DNA of 64,000 nucleotides. Origin: Catenulispora rubra. Its GTDB lineage: Bacteria; Actinomycetota; Actinomycetes; Streptomycetales; Catenulisporaceae. The position numbers and the translations under genes are program-made. The notes below the pieces were generated by a model. The model saw nothing but the letters and a program-made list of their open reading frames with translations, was not told the origin of the DNA and did no database searches. Positions 55,922 to 64,000 of this stretch are shown one piece after another (position 1 is the stretch's first letter; each line of letters opens with the position of its first letter). The stretch spans positions 1-64,000 of the forward strand of contig NZ_JAACYW010000026.1 in assembly GCF_015356825.1 (NCBI RefSeq), given 5' to 3'.

Positions 55922-56815
55922 TCAGCCGTCTGAGGCGGCGGCGAGCAGCGGGACCAGAACGTCGGACACCGGCGTCGGGATCCCGTGCCGCCGCCCCAGA
56001 CGGCGAACCACTCCGTTGCGCGCGTCCCACTCCAGCTCCCGGCCCGCGAGCCGGTCGAACAGGATCGAGGACCCGATGTCCGGGTCCATCCGCTCGAAGA
56101 TGCCGACCAGCGCCTCGGCCTCGCTCTCCGGCAGCGCCGCGCCCTCGGCCCGGGCCACCGCCAGCGTCTCCTGGGCCAGCGCCAGAACCAGCTCCCTGAT
56201 GTCGGGGCGCTGGTAGATCGCGGCCCGGCGCCCGGTGGCCGCCATGACGCCCGCGATCGCGTTCGTGGTCAGCTTGCGCCAAGCCGCGGTGGCGAAGTCC
56301 GCGACCAGCTCGATCTCGACCGCCGGCGCCCCCTCCAGCAGCCGCGCGAACTCCTCGCCGTCCGGGCCCGCCGGGACCTGGATCATCGAGGAGATGTTGT
56401 TGCGGACCGTGATCTCGCCCGGACCGGTCGGCTCGGCGCTGATCCAGACGATGGCCGGCAGCACGTGCGCGTCGTTCGCGTACGGCGCGACCCGCTCCAC
56501 GTGCTCCACGCCGTTCTGCAGCGCCACGACTGTCGTGGTCGGCTTGCACAGCGCGTCCAGATATCCGGCGGCGCCGTCGGTCTGGTGCGCCTTCACCGCC
56601 AACAGCACCCACTCCGCCGGCCCCGCCACCTCCGCCGGGGAGGTCAGGACTGGCGCCTCCAGGTCCGTCGCGGCCCCCGAGACGTCGTCGACCACCCGCA
56701 GTGCCCCGGGATCGCGCCGGGCGCACAGCGTGACGGAATGCCGCCCCGTCTGCTGCGCCGCGAGCGCCGCGACCGAGCCGATAGCGCCAGGCCCCACCAC
56801 CGCTATGTCCGCCAT
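55922..56815 (-). CDS. panE: 2-dehydropantoate 2-reductase
   Basis: A 297-residue NADPH-dependent ketopantoate reductase, making pantoate for coenzyme A. It has the N-terminal GxGxxG as VVGPGAIGSVAALAAQ, the catalytic Lys in LLAVKAHQT, VVALQNGVEHVERV, and the second catalytic region WRKLTTNAIAGVM with the Lys. The C-terminal helical domain is normal. Several paralogues with other substrates exist in actinobacteria, so the panE role is likely but not certain. No other pan gene is near. Confidence 0.85.
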   Translation of the reverse strand: MADIAVVGPGAIGSVAALAAQQTGRHSVTLCARRDPGALRVVDDVSGAATDLEAPVLTSPAEVAGPAEWVLLAVKAHQTDGAAGYLDALCKPTTTVVALQNGVEHVERVAPYANDAHVLPAIVWISAEPTGPGEITVRNNISSMIQVPAGPDGEEFARLLEGAPAVEIELVADFATAAWRKLTTNAIAGVMAATGRRAAIYQRPDIRELVLALAQETLAVARAEGAALPESEAEALVGIFERMDPDIGSSILFDRLAGRELEWDARNGVVRRLGRRHGIPTPVSDVLVPLLAAASDG

Positions 56816-56986
56816 GGAACAAGAGCGTATTGCTTCGGCCGCACCCTGTGCGAGGCGACAACAGGTTGTGATCGCAGGTTACTGCCGAGTTCACAGCGTT
56901 GCGGCGGGCTTCGGCGCGGCCTTCGCCGAGGACTTTTCCGGTGATTTCGAAGGGTCCTCCGACGGGGCCCTAGCGTGTCGGACCGG

Positions 56987-58486
56987 CTACCGCACGTCCC
57001 CCATCAGCCGGTTGATGACCGGCGAGGCCGCGAACACCAGCACCCCGATGGCCGCCGCGACGAGCCCCAGCGACAGGAAGTAGCCGAAGTCGCTCATCGT
57101 GGTGCTGAGCTTGGTGACGTAGACGTTCAGCGCGTTGCCGGTGGCCGTGGCCAGGAACCACAACCCCAGCATCTGCCCGGCGAACCTGGGCGGCGCCAAC
57201 TGCGTGGTCACCGACAGGCCGACCGGCGACAGGCACAGCTCGCCGATCGTCTGCAGCAGGTAGGCGACCGCCAGGAAGGCGATCGACACCCGGTGCGTCG
57301 GCGTGGCGTCCCTGCCCGCGACGCTCATCACGAAGAACGAGCAGCCGATCACCACCAGCGCGATCGCGAACTTCACCGAGGTGCGCGGGGCCCGGTTGCC
57401 GAGCCGCTGCCACATCCAGGCGAAGATCGGGGCGAACACCATGATGTAGAAGGGGTTCGCGGACTGGAGCCACACCGAGGGCATCTCCCAGCCGAAGATG
57501 TGCAGGTCCGTCTTGTCGGCGGCGAACAGGTTCAGCTGGCTGCCGGACTGGTCGTAGATCATCCAGAACACCGTCGCGCCGATGAAGAAGGCGACGAACG
57601 CCATCAGCTTCGGCCGCTCCCCGGCGGACAGCCCTCCGCGGCTGAACATGTAGCCGAAGTACACGAACGGCGTGGCGATGATCGGCGCGGCCAGCCCGTC
57701 GGCGAAGGCCGAGACCGACCACTGGGTGATCGCCATCCAGCCCAGCACGATCGCCAGCACGATGGCCACGATCACCGCACCGGCCTTCAGCGACCGCTGC
57801 AACTCCGGCGGCGTGATCGGCTTGGGCGGCCGCAGCCCGACGGTGCCCAGGTGCTTGCCCTCCACGACGTACCAGACGACCGCGAACGTCATGCCGATCG
57901 CCGCGCACCCGAAGCCCAGGTGGTAGTTGATGTGCTGGCCGATCCAGCCGGCGGTCAGCGGCGCCAGGAAGGCGCCCATGTTGATGGCCATGTAGAACAC
58001 CGTGAAGCCGGCGTCCCGCCGTTTGTCGTGCTCGTGGTAGAGCCCGCCGACCTGCGCGGAGATGTTCGGCTTGAGCAATCCGGTGCCCAGCACGATCAGC
58101 CCCAGCCCCAGGAACGACGTCGCCGAGGTCGGGATGGCCATCACGTAGTGGCCCAGCGCGATGATGACGCCGCCCCACAGCACCGAGCGTCTGGCGCCCC
58201 AGATCCGGTCGGCGATCCAGCCGCCGGGCACCGCCATCATGTACACGAGGCTGTTGTAGATGCCGTAGAAGCTGTTGCCGGCCTCCTGGGAGAGTCCCAG
58301 GCCGTGGTGGGCCGCGGTGTCCGTGAGGAACAGCACGAGCAGCCCGCGCATGCCGTAGAAGCTGTACCGCTCCCAGAACTCGGTGGCGAACAGCGTCTGC
58401 AGACCTTTGGGGTGACCGAAGAACGCTCGGTCCTCATCCTGCGGGGGCAAACCCTGGGCGGGAGACGGAACGTTGTGGGTCGTCAT
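56987..58486 (-). CDS. POT/PTR family peptide transporter
   Basis: A 499-residue proton-coupled oligopeptide transporter. ATG 58486 opens with a soluble N terminus, then the POT signature region FWERYSFYGMRGLLVLFL (ExxERFxYY-type), GGWIADRIWGARR (motif A), and 12-14 membrane segments, including SPVGLSVTTQLAPPRFAG. It imports di- and tripeptides with protons. The frame stays open upstream across other genes but only this part is transporter-like. It is divergent from a two-component system with 93 nt between, a plausible regulatory link. Confidence 0.92.
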   Translation of the reverse strand: MTTHNVPSPAQGLPPQDEDRAFFGHPKGLQTLFATEFWERYSFYGMRGLLVLFLTDTAAHHGLGLSQEAGNSFYGIYNSLVYMMAVPGGWIADRIWGARRSVLWGGVIIALGHYVMAIPTSATSFLGLGLIVLGTGLLKPNISAQVGGLYHEHDKRRDAGFTVFYMAINMGAFLAPLTAGWIGQHINYHLGFGCAAIGMTFAVVWYVVEGKHLGTVGLRPPKPITPPELQRSLKAGAVIVAIVLAIVLGWMAITQWSVSAFADGLAAPIIATPFVYFGYMFSRGGLSAGERPKLMAFVAFFIGATVFWMIYDQSGSQLNLFAADKTDLHIFGWEMPSVWLQSANPFYIMVFAPIFAWMWQRLGNRAPRTSVKFAIALVVIGCSFFVMSVAGRDATPTHRVSIAFLAVAYLLQTIGELCLSPVGLSVTTQLAPPRFAGQMLGLWFLATATGNALNVYVTKLSTTMSDFGYFLSLGLVAAAIGVLVFAASPVINRLMGDVR

Positions 58487-58579
58487 GCGTTCGGTGCTTC
58501 CCGGAGCAGATCCCAGCATTACAGACAATGCTCCGGATGGGGGAGCGACAGCCGGTCCACCCCGATTACCATCACACTC

Positions 58580-59248
58580 ATGACCCGAGTACTGCTCGCC
58601 GAGGACGACGCCGCCATTTCCGAACCGCTGGCGCGGGCGCTTCGACGTGAGGGCTACGAGGTCACCGTCCGCGCCGACGGCCCCGGGGCCCTGCTGGCCG
58701 GTCAGAGCGGCGTCGACCTGGTGGTTCTGGACCTCGGCCTGCCCGGCATGGACGGCCTGGAGGTCTGCCGCCGGCTGCGCGCCGACGGCCACACCTTCCC
58801 GGTGTTGGTCCTGACAGCCCGCGCCGACGAGGTTGACACCGTGGTCGGTCTGGACGCCGGCGCCGACGACTACGTCACCAAACCGTTCCGGCTGGCCGAG
58901 TTGCTGGCCCGGGTCCGCGCGCTGCTCCGGCGCGGCACCCCGGACCTGGGCAACGGCGTGCACGGCGTCCGGATAGACATCGAGTCGCACCGCGCCTACC
59001 TGGGCGACCAGGAGCTGAACCTGACCGCCAAGGAGTTCGACCTGCTGCGGGTGCTGGTGCGGGAGGTCGGCCGGGTGGTCACCCGCGACCAGCTGATGCG
59101 CGAGGTCTGGGACACCACCTGGTGGTCCTCCACCAAGACCCTGGACATGCACATCTCCTGGCTGCGCAAGAAACTCGGCGACGAGGCCTCGCGTCCCCGG
59201 TTCATCACCACGGTGCGGGGCGTCGGCTTCCGCTTCGAGCGCGGTTAG
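58580..59248 (+). CDS. OmpR-family response regulator
   Basis: A 222-residue regulator: receiver domain with acidic Glu8-Asp9-Asp10 (MTRVLLAEDDAAISEP), phospho-acceptor in VVLDLGLPGMDG, Thr in LTARADEVD and Lys in VTKPFRLAE; the winged helix contains LNLTAKEFDLLRVL and VRGVGFRFE. ATG 58580 was chosen for the MTRVLLAEDD start. The kinase gene follows after 18 nt. It probably controls the divergent peptide transporter and/or itself; the signal is unknown. Confidence 0.92.
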   Translation: MTRVLLAEDDAAISEPLARALRREGYEVTVRADGPGALLAGQSGVDLVVLDLGLPGMDGLEVCRRLRADGHTFPVLVLTARADEVDTVVGLDAGADDYVTKPFRLAELLARVRALLRRGTPDLGNGVHGVRIDIESHRAYLGDQELNLTAKEFDLLRVLVREVGRVVTRDQLMREVWDTTWWSSTKTLDMHISWLRKKLGDEASRPRFITTVRGVGFRFERG

Positions 59249-59266
59249 CGCGCGGGCCCGCCTGCT

Positions 59267-60577
59267 GTGCGCCGCCGCCTGGTCTCCTCCACGTTCCTCG
59301 TGGTGATGATGGTCGTCATCCTGCTCGGCGTGCCGCTGGCCGTGCTGGAGGTGCGCTCGGTCGACACCAGCACCAAGACGGTGCTGGCCACCGAGGCCCG
59401 CATGCTCGCCCGGACGGTGTCCATGCAGGTCAGCAAGGCCAGCCTGGACGGCACCAACTCCGGGCCGCTGGGCAACTACGTCTCGAACATGCAGCAGATG
59501 GTCGCCGCCGACCACACCGCCACCATCAACGTCGACGGCCAGAGCCCGATGCAGGTCAACCCGCTGGCGATCGCGCCGAACGCGCCGACCTTCGTGGCCA
59601 CCTTCAACGAGGACAACGTGCTGCGCAACGTCGGCGTGCACGTCACCGTGCGGGCCCCGCGCGAGCCGGCCGACCAGCAGATCCGCAGCTCGATGTACCT
59701 GATCGGCGGCGTGGCGCTGGCCGTGCTGGTGGCCGCCACCGGCCTGGCCTACCTGCAGGCCCGCCGCCTGACCAAGCCGCTGGAGGAGCTGGCCGCCACC
59801 GCCGAGCGCCTGGGCTCCGGCGACCCGCGGCCCCGGCACCGCCGCTACGGCATCAGCGAGCTGGACCGGGTCGCCGAGGTCATCGACAGCTCGGCGGACC
59901 GGATCTCCACGATGCTGGGCTCGGAGCGCCGGCTGGCCGCCGAGGCCTCGCACGAGCTGCGCACCCCGCTGGCCGCGCTGTCCATGCGGCTGGAGGAGAT
60001 CATCACGCTGGCCGACGACCCGCAGACCGTGCGCGACGAGGCCGAGGTGGCGCTGTCCCAGGTGGAGCGGCTGACCGACGTGGTGCAGCGGCTGCTGACC
60101 ACGGTACGCACGCACCGCCGCTCGGATCTGGCGGTGCCGATCGAGGTGGACACCGTGATCCGCCAGCAGGTCCACGAGTGGCGCCCGGCCTACCAGTCGA
60201 TGCGCCGCGGGATCGTGGTCTCCGGCGAGCGGCGGCTGATGGCGATGGCCACGCCCGGGGCGTTCTCCCAGATCCTGTCCACGCTGCTGGAGAACTCCTT
60301 GATCCACGGCGCCGGCACGGTCACCGTGCACACCCGCGCGGTCGGCGGCTCGGTGGTGATCGAGGTCGGCGACGAGGGCGACGGGATAGCCCCGGACCTG
60401 GAGGCGAAGCTGTTCGAGCGGGGCGCCTCCTCGCGCGGGTCCACCGGGCTGGGCCTGGCGGTGGCGCGGGAGCTGGCCGAGGCCGACGGCGGCCGGCTGA
60501 ACCTGGTGCTTCAGCGGCCCGCGGTGTTCGCCGTCTTCCTCACGGAGCACTCGCCGTTGTCGGTGATTGCGCGCTGA
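59267..60577 (+). CDS. sensor histidine kinase
   Basis: A 436-residue membrane kinase. TM1 (about 6-28), an extracytoplasmic region of about 115 residues, TM2 (about 143-163), HAMP (ARRLTKPLEELAATAERLGSG), H-box ASHELRTPLAALS, N-box (LLENSLIHG), G-boxes (GDEGDGIAP, GSTGLGLAVARELAE). GTG 59267 is 18 nt after the regulator stop. Its end overlaps the end of the GtrA gene on the opposite strand by 38 bp. The signal is unknown. Confidence 0.92.
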   Translation: MRRRLVSSTFLVVMMVVILLGVPLAVLEVRSVDTSTKTVLATEARMLARTVSMQVSKASLDGTNSGPLGNYVSNMQQMVAADHTATINVDGQSPMQVNPLAIAPNAPTFVATFNEDNVLRNVGVHVTVRAPREPADQQIRSSMYLIGGVALAVLVAATGLAYLQARRLTKPLEELAATAERLGSGDPRPRHRRYGISELDRVAEVIDSSADRISTMLGSERRLAAEASHELRTPLAALSMRLEEIITLADDPQTVRDEAEVALSQVERLTDVVQRLLTTVRTHRRSDLAVPIEVDTVIRQQVHEWRPAYQSMRRGIVVSGERRLMAMATPGAFSQILSTLLENSLIHGAGTVTVHTRAVGGSVVIEVGDEGDGIAPDLEAKLFERGASSRGSTGLGLAVARELAEADGGRLNLVLQRPAVFAVFLTEHSPLSVIAR

Positions 60578-61130
60578 AGCCGTCGTCGGGGTCGGCGCCC
60601 TGGTTGGGGAGGGCGTCGTCGCCGTCGTTCGACGCGGAGCCCGCAGGGGAGCTTGTGGAGCGCGCGGCGACGTTCGAGGAAGTCTCGGCGGAGGCGCCAG
60701 TGGCTTCGGGGAAGACGAACAGGTGCGAGGTCGTGAACCGGAACACCCCGGCGATCGGCAGGCCCAGCACGAACTTCGCGACGTTGGCCGCGGCGATGCT
60801 GTGGAAGCCCAGCACCCGGTCCCCGACGAACACGAAGCTGTTCTCGATGATCAGCCCTATCAGGCTGATCAGCGCGAACATCGCCATCTCGCGGCGGCGG
60901 GCGTCGGCCGGCCGGTCGCGGAAGACCCAGTAGCGGTTGCCGATGTAGGCGGTGACGGTGGCCACGCAGGTGCCGCCGACGGAGGCGACGGTGTGGCTCA
61001 GGCCGGTGTACTTCCACAGCAGGTTCGAACTGCCGATGTCGGAGGCCACACCGACGGCGCCGACCACGCCGAACTTGAGCATCTCGGCGTAGAGCTTGCG
61101 GATTGTCGAAACGACCTTGGCAACGAGCAC
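60540..61130 (-). CDS. GtrA family membrane protein 1
   Basis: A 196-residue GtrA-like protein: four membrane helices, with conserved FGVVGAVGVASDIGSSNLL, AYIGNRYWVFRD and ANVAKFVLGLPIAGVFRF. GtrA proteins are thought to move or present lipid-linked sugars for cell-surface glycosylation. The C-terminal 50 residues are Ser/Asp/Ala-rich and hydrophilic. It lies 34 nt downstream of a second GtrA-like gene on the same strand. Its 3' end overlaps that of the histidine kinase gene by 38 bp, tail to tail. Confidence 0.88.
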   Translation of the reverse strand: MLVAKVVSTIRKLYAEMLKFGVVGAVGVASDIGSSNLLWKYTGLSHTVASVGGTCVATVTAYIGNRYWVFRDRPADARRREMAMFALISLIGLIIENSFVFVGDRVLGFHSIAAANVAKFVLGLPIAGVFRFTTSHLFVFPEATGASAETSSNVAARSTSSPAGSASNDGDDALPNQGADPDDGFSAQSPTTASAP

Positions 61131-61164
61131 AGGAGGATTATCTACGCGTGGGGCCGGGACCTAA

Positions 61165-61773
61165 TCAGCGGCCCGCGGTCTCCGGGATCGGGCGCTGGTG
61201 GACGTGCGCCTGCTGGAGGTGCGCCTGCGGGACGTGGGCCTGCGGGGTGTGCGCCGGGTAGCCGTTCTGCGCCGGGTGGCCGACCGGGTACAGCGGCGCG
61301 GTGGCGGCGGCCGGGACGACCTCGGGCTCGGCGCCCTCGGGGAAGACGAAGGTCCGGTAGCAGTACAGGCGGAACAGCATTCCGACCGGCATACCGAAGA
61401 CGTACTTGGCGACATTGACCGCCAGCGTGCTGTCCTCGCCCAGGCCGTACTTGGCGATGAAGACGAACATCACTTCGATGACCGCGGCGACGCCGTTGAT
61501 CAGGAAGAAGAAAAGCATCTCCCGGTGGCGGTCGATCTTGTCGCGGTCCTTGTAGGTCCAGTAACGGTTGCCGACGTACGCCACGCAGGTGGCCACGATG
61601 GTGGAGACGATGGTGGCGACGATCTGCTTGTCCTTGACGGCGAGCAGCATCCCGTTCAGGACGGCGATGTTGACCAAGAGGGCTGCCGCGCCCACGACTC
61701 CGAACTTCGACAGCTCGTGGACGAGGTGTTCGAAGCGGTTGTACAGAGAACGCACGACCGTCACGCCTGCCAC
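61165..61773 (-). CDS. GtrA family membrane protein 2
   Basis: A 202-residue paralogue of the downstream GtrA protein, sharing KFGVVGAAALLVNIAVLN, AYVGNRYWTYKDRDKIDRHRE and NVAKYVFGMPVGMLFR. Four membrane helices are followed by a Pro/His/Gln tail (HVPQAHLQQAHVHQ, partly repeated). The start could be GTG 61773 or 61764. The two genes probably arose by tandem duplication and may form a hetero-oligomer. They are divergent from purK with a 232-nt gap, an arrangement also seen around purK in Streptomyces, as I recall. Confidence 0.85.
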   Translation of the reverse strand: MAGVTVVRSLYNRFEHLVHELSKFGVVGAAALLVNIAVLNGMLLAVKDKQIVATIVSTIVATCVAYVGNRYWTYKDRDKIDRHREMLFFFLINGVAAVIEVMFVFIAKYGLGEDSTLAVNVAKYVFGMPVGMLFRLYCYRTFVFPEGAEPEVVPAAATAPLYPVGHPAQNGYPAHTPQAHVPQAHLQQAHVHQRPIPETAGR

Positions 61774-62005
61774 CTGTCTTCCATCGGTTTTCTCCTAGCG
61801 ACCCGAGGGTACCGTCCCTATCTGGGCCGCTTCGACAGCTGAACGGGAAACCTCCGTTAAATCTACTCATCGCGACGTAGCTGTGACATTAGGCCGCACC
61901 CATTCGTGGAGTTTGGCGGGATTTCTGCTGCGGATCGCGTCCAGGCGTGCAACCGAATCGCCGCAGGCCGCGTCAAAGGAGCCGGCGCTCCCGCCTTAGA
62001 ATCAG

Positions 62006-63166
62006 GTGGTGAGCTTTCCGGTGGTAGGAGTCGTCGGCGGCGGCCAGTTGGCGCGCATGATGCAGCAGGCCGCGATCGGCCTCGGGGTCGGGCTGCGCGT
62101 CCTGGCGCAACGGTCGGACGATCCCGCGGCCCAGGTCACGCCGGGCACCGTGATCGGCGACCACCACGACTTCGAGGCGCTGAAGGCGTTCGCCCTGGGC
62201 TGCGACGTGCTGACCTTCGACCACGAGCACGTCCCCACCGACTTCCTGCACGAGCTCGAGGCCGCCGGCGTCGCCGTCCGGCCCGGCCCCGACGCGCTGG
62301 TCTACGCGCAGGACAAGGGCCTGATGCGGCAGCGGCTGTCGGCGCTGGGGCTGCCGTGCCCCGACTGGGCCCTGATCGCCACCGACGACGACCTCGCCGA
62401 CTTCGGCGCCACGGTCGGCTTCCCCTACGTGCTGAAGGCGACGCGCGGCGGCTACGACGGCCGCGGCGTGTGGATGGTCGACGATCTGGCCGCGGCGAAG
62501 GCGGTGCTGGCCGAGGCCGCCGAGCGCGGCGTGCGGCTGCTGGCCGAGGCCAAGGTGCCGTTCGTCCGCGAGCTGTCGGCGCAGGTCGCGCGCTCCCCGC
62601 ACGGCCAGGCCGCGGCCTACCCGGTGGTCGAGTCGCTGCAGATCGACGGCATCTGCCGCGAGGTCTACGTGCCGGCCCCGGGGCTGTCCGAGGAGGCGGC
62701 GCTGGACGCGCAGCGGATCGCGCTGACCGTCGCCAAGGAGCTCGGGGTCACCGGGATGCTGGCGGTGGAGATGTTCGAGACCGCCGACGGCGCGGTGCTG
62801 ATCAACGAGCTGGCGATGCGGCCGCACAACTCCGGGCACTGGAGCATGGACGGCGCGGTCACCGGCCAGTTCGAGCAGCACCTGCGGGCCGTGCTGGACC
62901 TGCCGCTGGGCCAGGTGAAGCCGGTGGCGCCGGTGGTGGTGATGGCGAACGTGCTGGGCCTGGACCTGCCCGAGGTCTACCCGGCGTACAAGCACGTCAT
63001 GGCGCACGACCCCGGGGTCAAGGTGCACATGTACGGCAAGGCTGTGAAGCCGGGCCGCAAGATCGGGCACGTGAATGTCCTGGGCCTGCCCGGCAGGTCG
63101 TTCGAGGACACCGTCGAACGCGCCCGGCACGCCGCCGCTTACCTGCGAGGAGAGATCGATGAGTGA
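62006..63166 (+). CDS. purK: N5-carboxyaminoimidazole ribonucleotide synthase
   Basis: A 386-residue ATP-grasp enzyme making N5-CAIR from AIR, ATP and bicarbonate in purine synthesis. It has the N-terminal nucleotide motif [13 protein letters not shown], the ATP-grasp loop [31 protein letters not shown], and the metal-binding [14 protein letters not shown]. Start GTG 62006, with a second GTG just after. The purE start lies 8 nt inside its 3' end, so the two are coupled. It is divergent from the GtrA genes. Confidence 0.95.
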   Translation: MVSFPVVGVVGGGQLARMMQQAAIGLGVGLRVLAQRSDDPAAQVTPGTVIGDHHDFEALKAFALGCDVLTFDHEHVPTDFLHELEAAGVAVRPGPDALVYAQDKGLMRQRLSALGLPCPDWALIATDDDLADFGATVGFPYVLKATRGGYDGRGVWMVDDLAAAKAVLAEAAERGVRLLAEAKVPFVRELSAQVARSPHGQAAAYPVVESLQIDGICREVYVPAPGLSEEAALDAQRIALTVAKELGVTGMLAVEMFETADGAVLINELAMRPHNSGHWSMDGAVTGQFEQHLRAVLDLPLGQVKPVAPVVVMANVLGLDLPEVYPAYKHVMAHDPGVKVHMYGKAVKPGRKIGHVNVLGLPGRSFEDTVERARHAAAYLRGEIDE

Positions 63167-63671
63167 GCCGGCCGCCACCCCCCTGGTGGGCGTCGTCATG
63201 GGTTCGGACTCCGACTGGCCGGTGATGAAGCTGGCGGCCGAGGCGCTGGAGGAGTTCGGGATCCCGTACGAGGCGGACGTGGTCTCGGCGCACCGCATGC
63301 CCCGCGAGATGATCGCCTACGGCGAGAAGGCGGCCGGCCGCGGCCTGAAGGTGATCATCGCCGGTGCCGGCGGTGCGGCGCACCTGCCGGGCATGCTCGC
63401 CTCGGTCACCCCGCTGCCGGTGATCGGCGTCCCGGTGCCGCTGAAGTACCTGGACGGCATGGACTCGCTGCTGTCGATCGTGCAGATGCCGGCCGGCGTC
63501 CCGGTCGCGACGGTGTCCGTGGGCGGCGCCCGCAACGCCGGCCTGCTCGCGGCCCGGATCCTGGCCTCCCACGACCTGGAACTGCTCGGCGCCATGCGTG
63601 CCTTCCAGGACGACCTCAACGCGCAGGCCACGGCCAAGGGTGCGGTCCTGCGTGCGGTTAGGGCAGAGTAG
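63159..63671 (+). CDS. purE: N5-carboxyaminoimidazole ribonucleotide mutase
   Basis: A 170-residue class I PurE, converting N5-CAIR to CAIR, the step after PurK. It has the phosphate/substrate loop [10 protein letters not shown], the mutase His in [18 protein letters not shown], and [15 protein letters not shown]. The ATG overlaps purK by 8 nt. Full length and normal. Confidence 0.95.
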   Translation: MSEPAATPLVGVVMGSDSDWPVMKLAAEALEEFGIPYEADVVSAHRMPREMIAYGEKAAGRGLKVIIAGAGGAAHLPGMLASVTPLPVIGVPVPLKYLDGMDSLLSIVQMPAGVPVATVSVGGARNAGLLAARILASHDLELLGAMRAFQDDLNAQATAKGAVLRAVRAE

Positions 63672-63794
63672 GCCGGGCGCATAGCGGGGCACACTCGTCT
63701 GGTATCCGTTGTCCATGCCCTACGTGGGTGACTACCGTCCGCTGAAGAGAGGACAATCACCTCACGCGCGCGACGACAATGGGGGAGCAGTCCA

Positions 63795-64000
63795 GTGGAG
63801 GCCAACCGACCCGCTCCGGGGCCCGGCGGCTACGGCGGCCTCGGTGCCGGGAGCATCGTCTCGAAGAACATCCAGCCGCTGCTGGAGGCCGACCCGCGGC
63901 AGATCGGGCCGTACACGGTGCGCGGGCGGCTGGGTCAGGGGGCGATGGGGAGCGTCTACCTCGGGTTCGCGCCGACCGGGCAGGCTTTCGCGCTGAAGGT
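63795..64000 (+). CDS. Ser/Thr protein kinase, N-terminal fragment
   Basis: The window ends in this gene. GTG 63795 is preceded by GGGGGAG at about 8 nt. After about 25 Pro/Gly-rich residues and LLEADPRQIGPYTVRGRLGQ comes the glycine-rich loop GAMGSVYLG and the ATP-binding Lys in FALK, both parts of a Hanks-type kinase. Its C-terminal part, including catalytic loop and any sensor domain, is outside the window. This class phosphorylates Ser/Thr in actinobacterial signalling; nothing more can be said. Confidence 0.75.
   Translation, partial: MEANRPAPGPGGYGGLGAGSIVSKNIQPLLEADPRQIGPYTVRGRLGQGAMGSVYLGFAPTGQAFALK

Noticed and set aside
56987-60550. Open frame of 1187 codons on the minus strand across three genes
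   Set aside because: Only the first 500 codons from the 3' end (ATG 58486) are a POT transporter. The remainder is antisense to a clear regulator and kinase and is open only because stop codons are rare in GC-rich DNA.

Overview
The window is about 64 kb of very GC-rich chromosome with strong third-position G/C bias, GTG starts, Ala/Pro/Thr-rich secreted proteins and actinobacterial gene families. Gene content and order match, from memory, the Streptomyces coelicolor block around SCO4884-SCO4931: nucleoside uptake and salvage, afsQ1/afsQ2/sigQ, deoC, acyl-CoA carboxylase genes, birA, cya and a GGDEF gene. The host is therefore a Streptomyces-like actinobacterium, possibly of the Catenulisporales; species cannot be fixed from the sequence alone. 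No tRNA, rRNA, CRISPR array or prophage was seen.

Layout. 0.2-10.4 kb: an M20 amidohydrolase, then an eight-gene co-directional set (BMP lipoprotein, double ABC ATPase, two permeases with a coupled 21-codon ORF between them, cdd, deoA, add) for nucleoside import and breakdown. 10.5-16.9 kb: a small secreted protein, the lipoprotein-afsQ2-afsQ1 operon facing sigQ, a membrane protein with a Pro/Gln tail and a second small secreted protein. 17-24 kb: deoC, an active aldehyde dehydrogenase and a catalytically empty one, then a PH-like membrane protein, a phosphosugar mutase and purine nucleoside phosphorylase. Together with the first block these give a full path from nucleosides to acetaldehyde/acetate and sugar phosphates. 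24-34 kb: an MFS transporter, an LpdA-type flavoprotein, a TPM-like protein, an acyl-CoA carboxylase alpha chain, a rhomboid protease, a surface protein with an Hcp-like domain and a cysteine hydrolase. 34-41 kb: a P450, a GAF-GGDEF gene broken by an amber codon, an orphan antitoxin-like gene, HMG-CoA lyase, a class III adenylate cyclase, a PH-domain protein and birA.

41-49.5 kb: a lone tnpB (RNA-guided nuclease family) sits between birA and pccB and overlaps the birA start by 4 nt. Then come pccB, its epsilon subunit, a lipoprotein with a clear promoter, maf, a membrane protein, a Tat-lipoprotein deacetylase and a beta-propeller protein. 49.6-64 kb: fdhD, a heterodimeric ABC exporter, a secreted SLT-like protein, panE, a POT peptide transporter divergent from a two-component system, two GtrA proteins, purK-purE and the start of a Ser/Thr kinase cut by the window end.

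The most unusual items are the split aldehyde dehydrogenase pair in which each protein seems to supply what the other lacks, the amber-interrupted GGDEF gene, the tnpB insertion fused to birA, the Hcp-like secreted protein, and heptamer tandem arrays in intergenic DNA contrasted with 9-nt in-frame repeats in genes.
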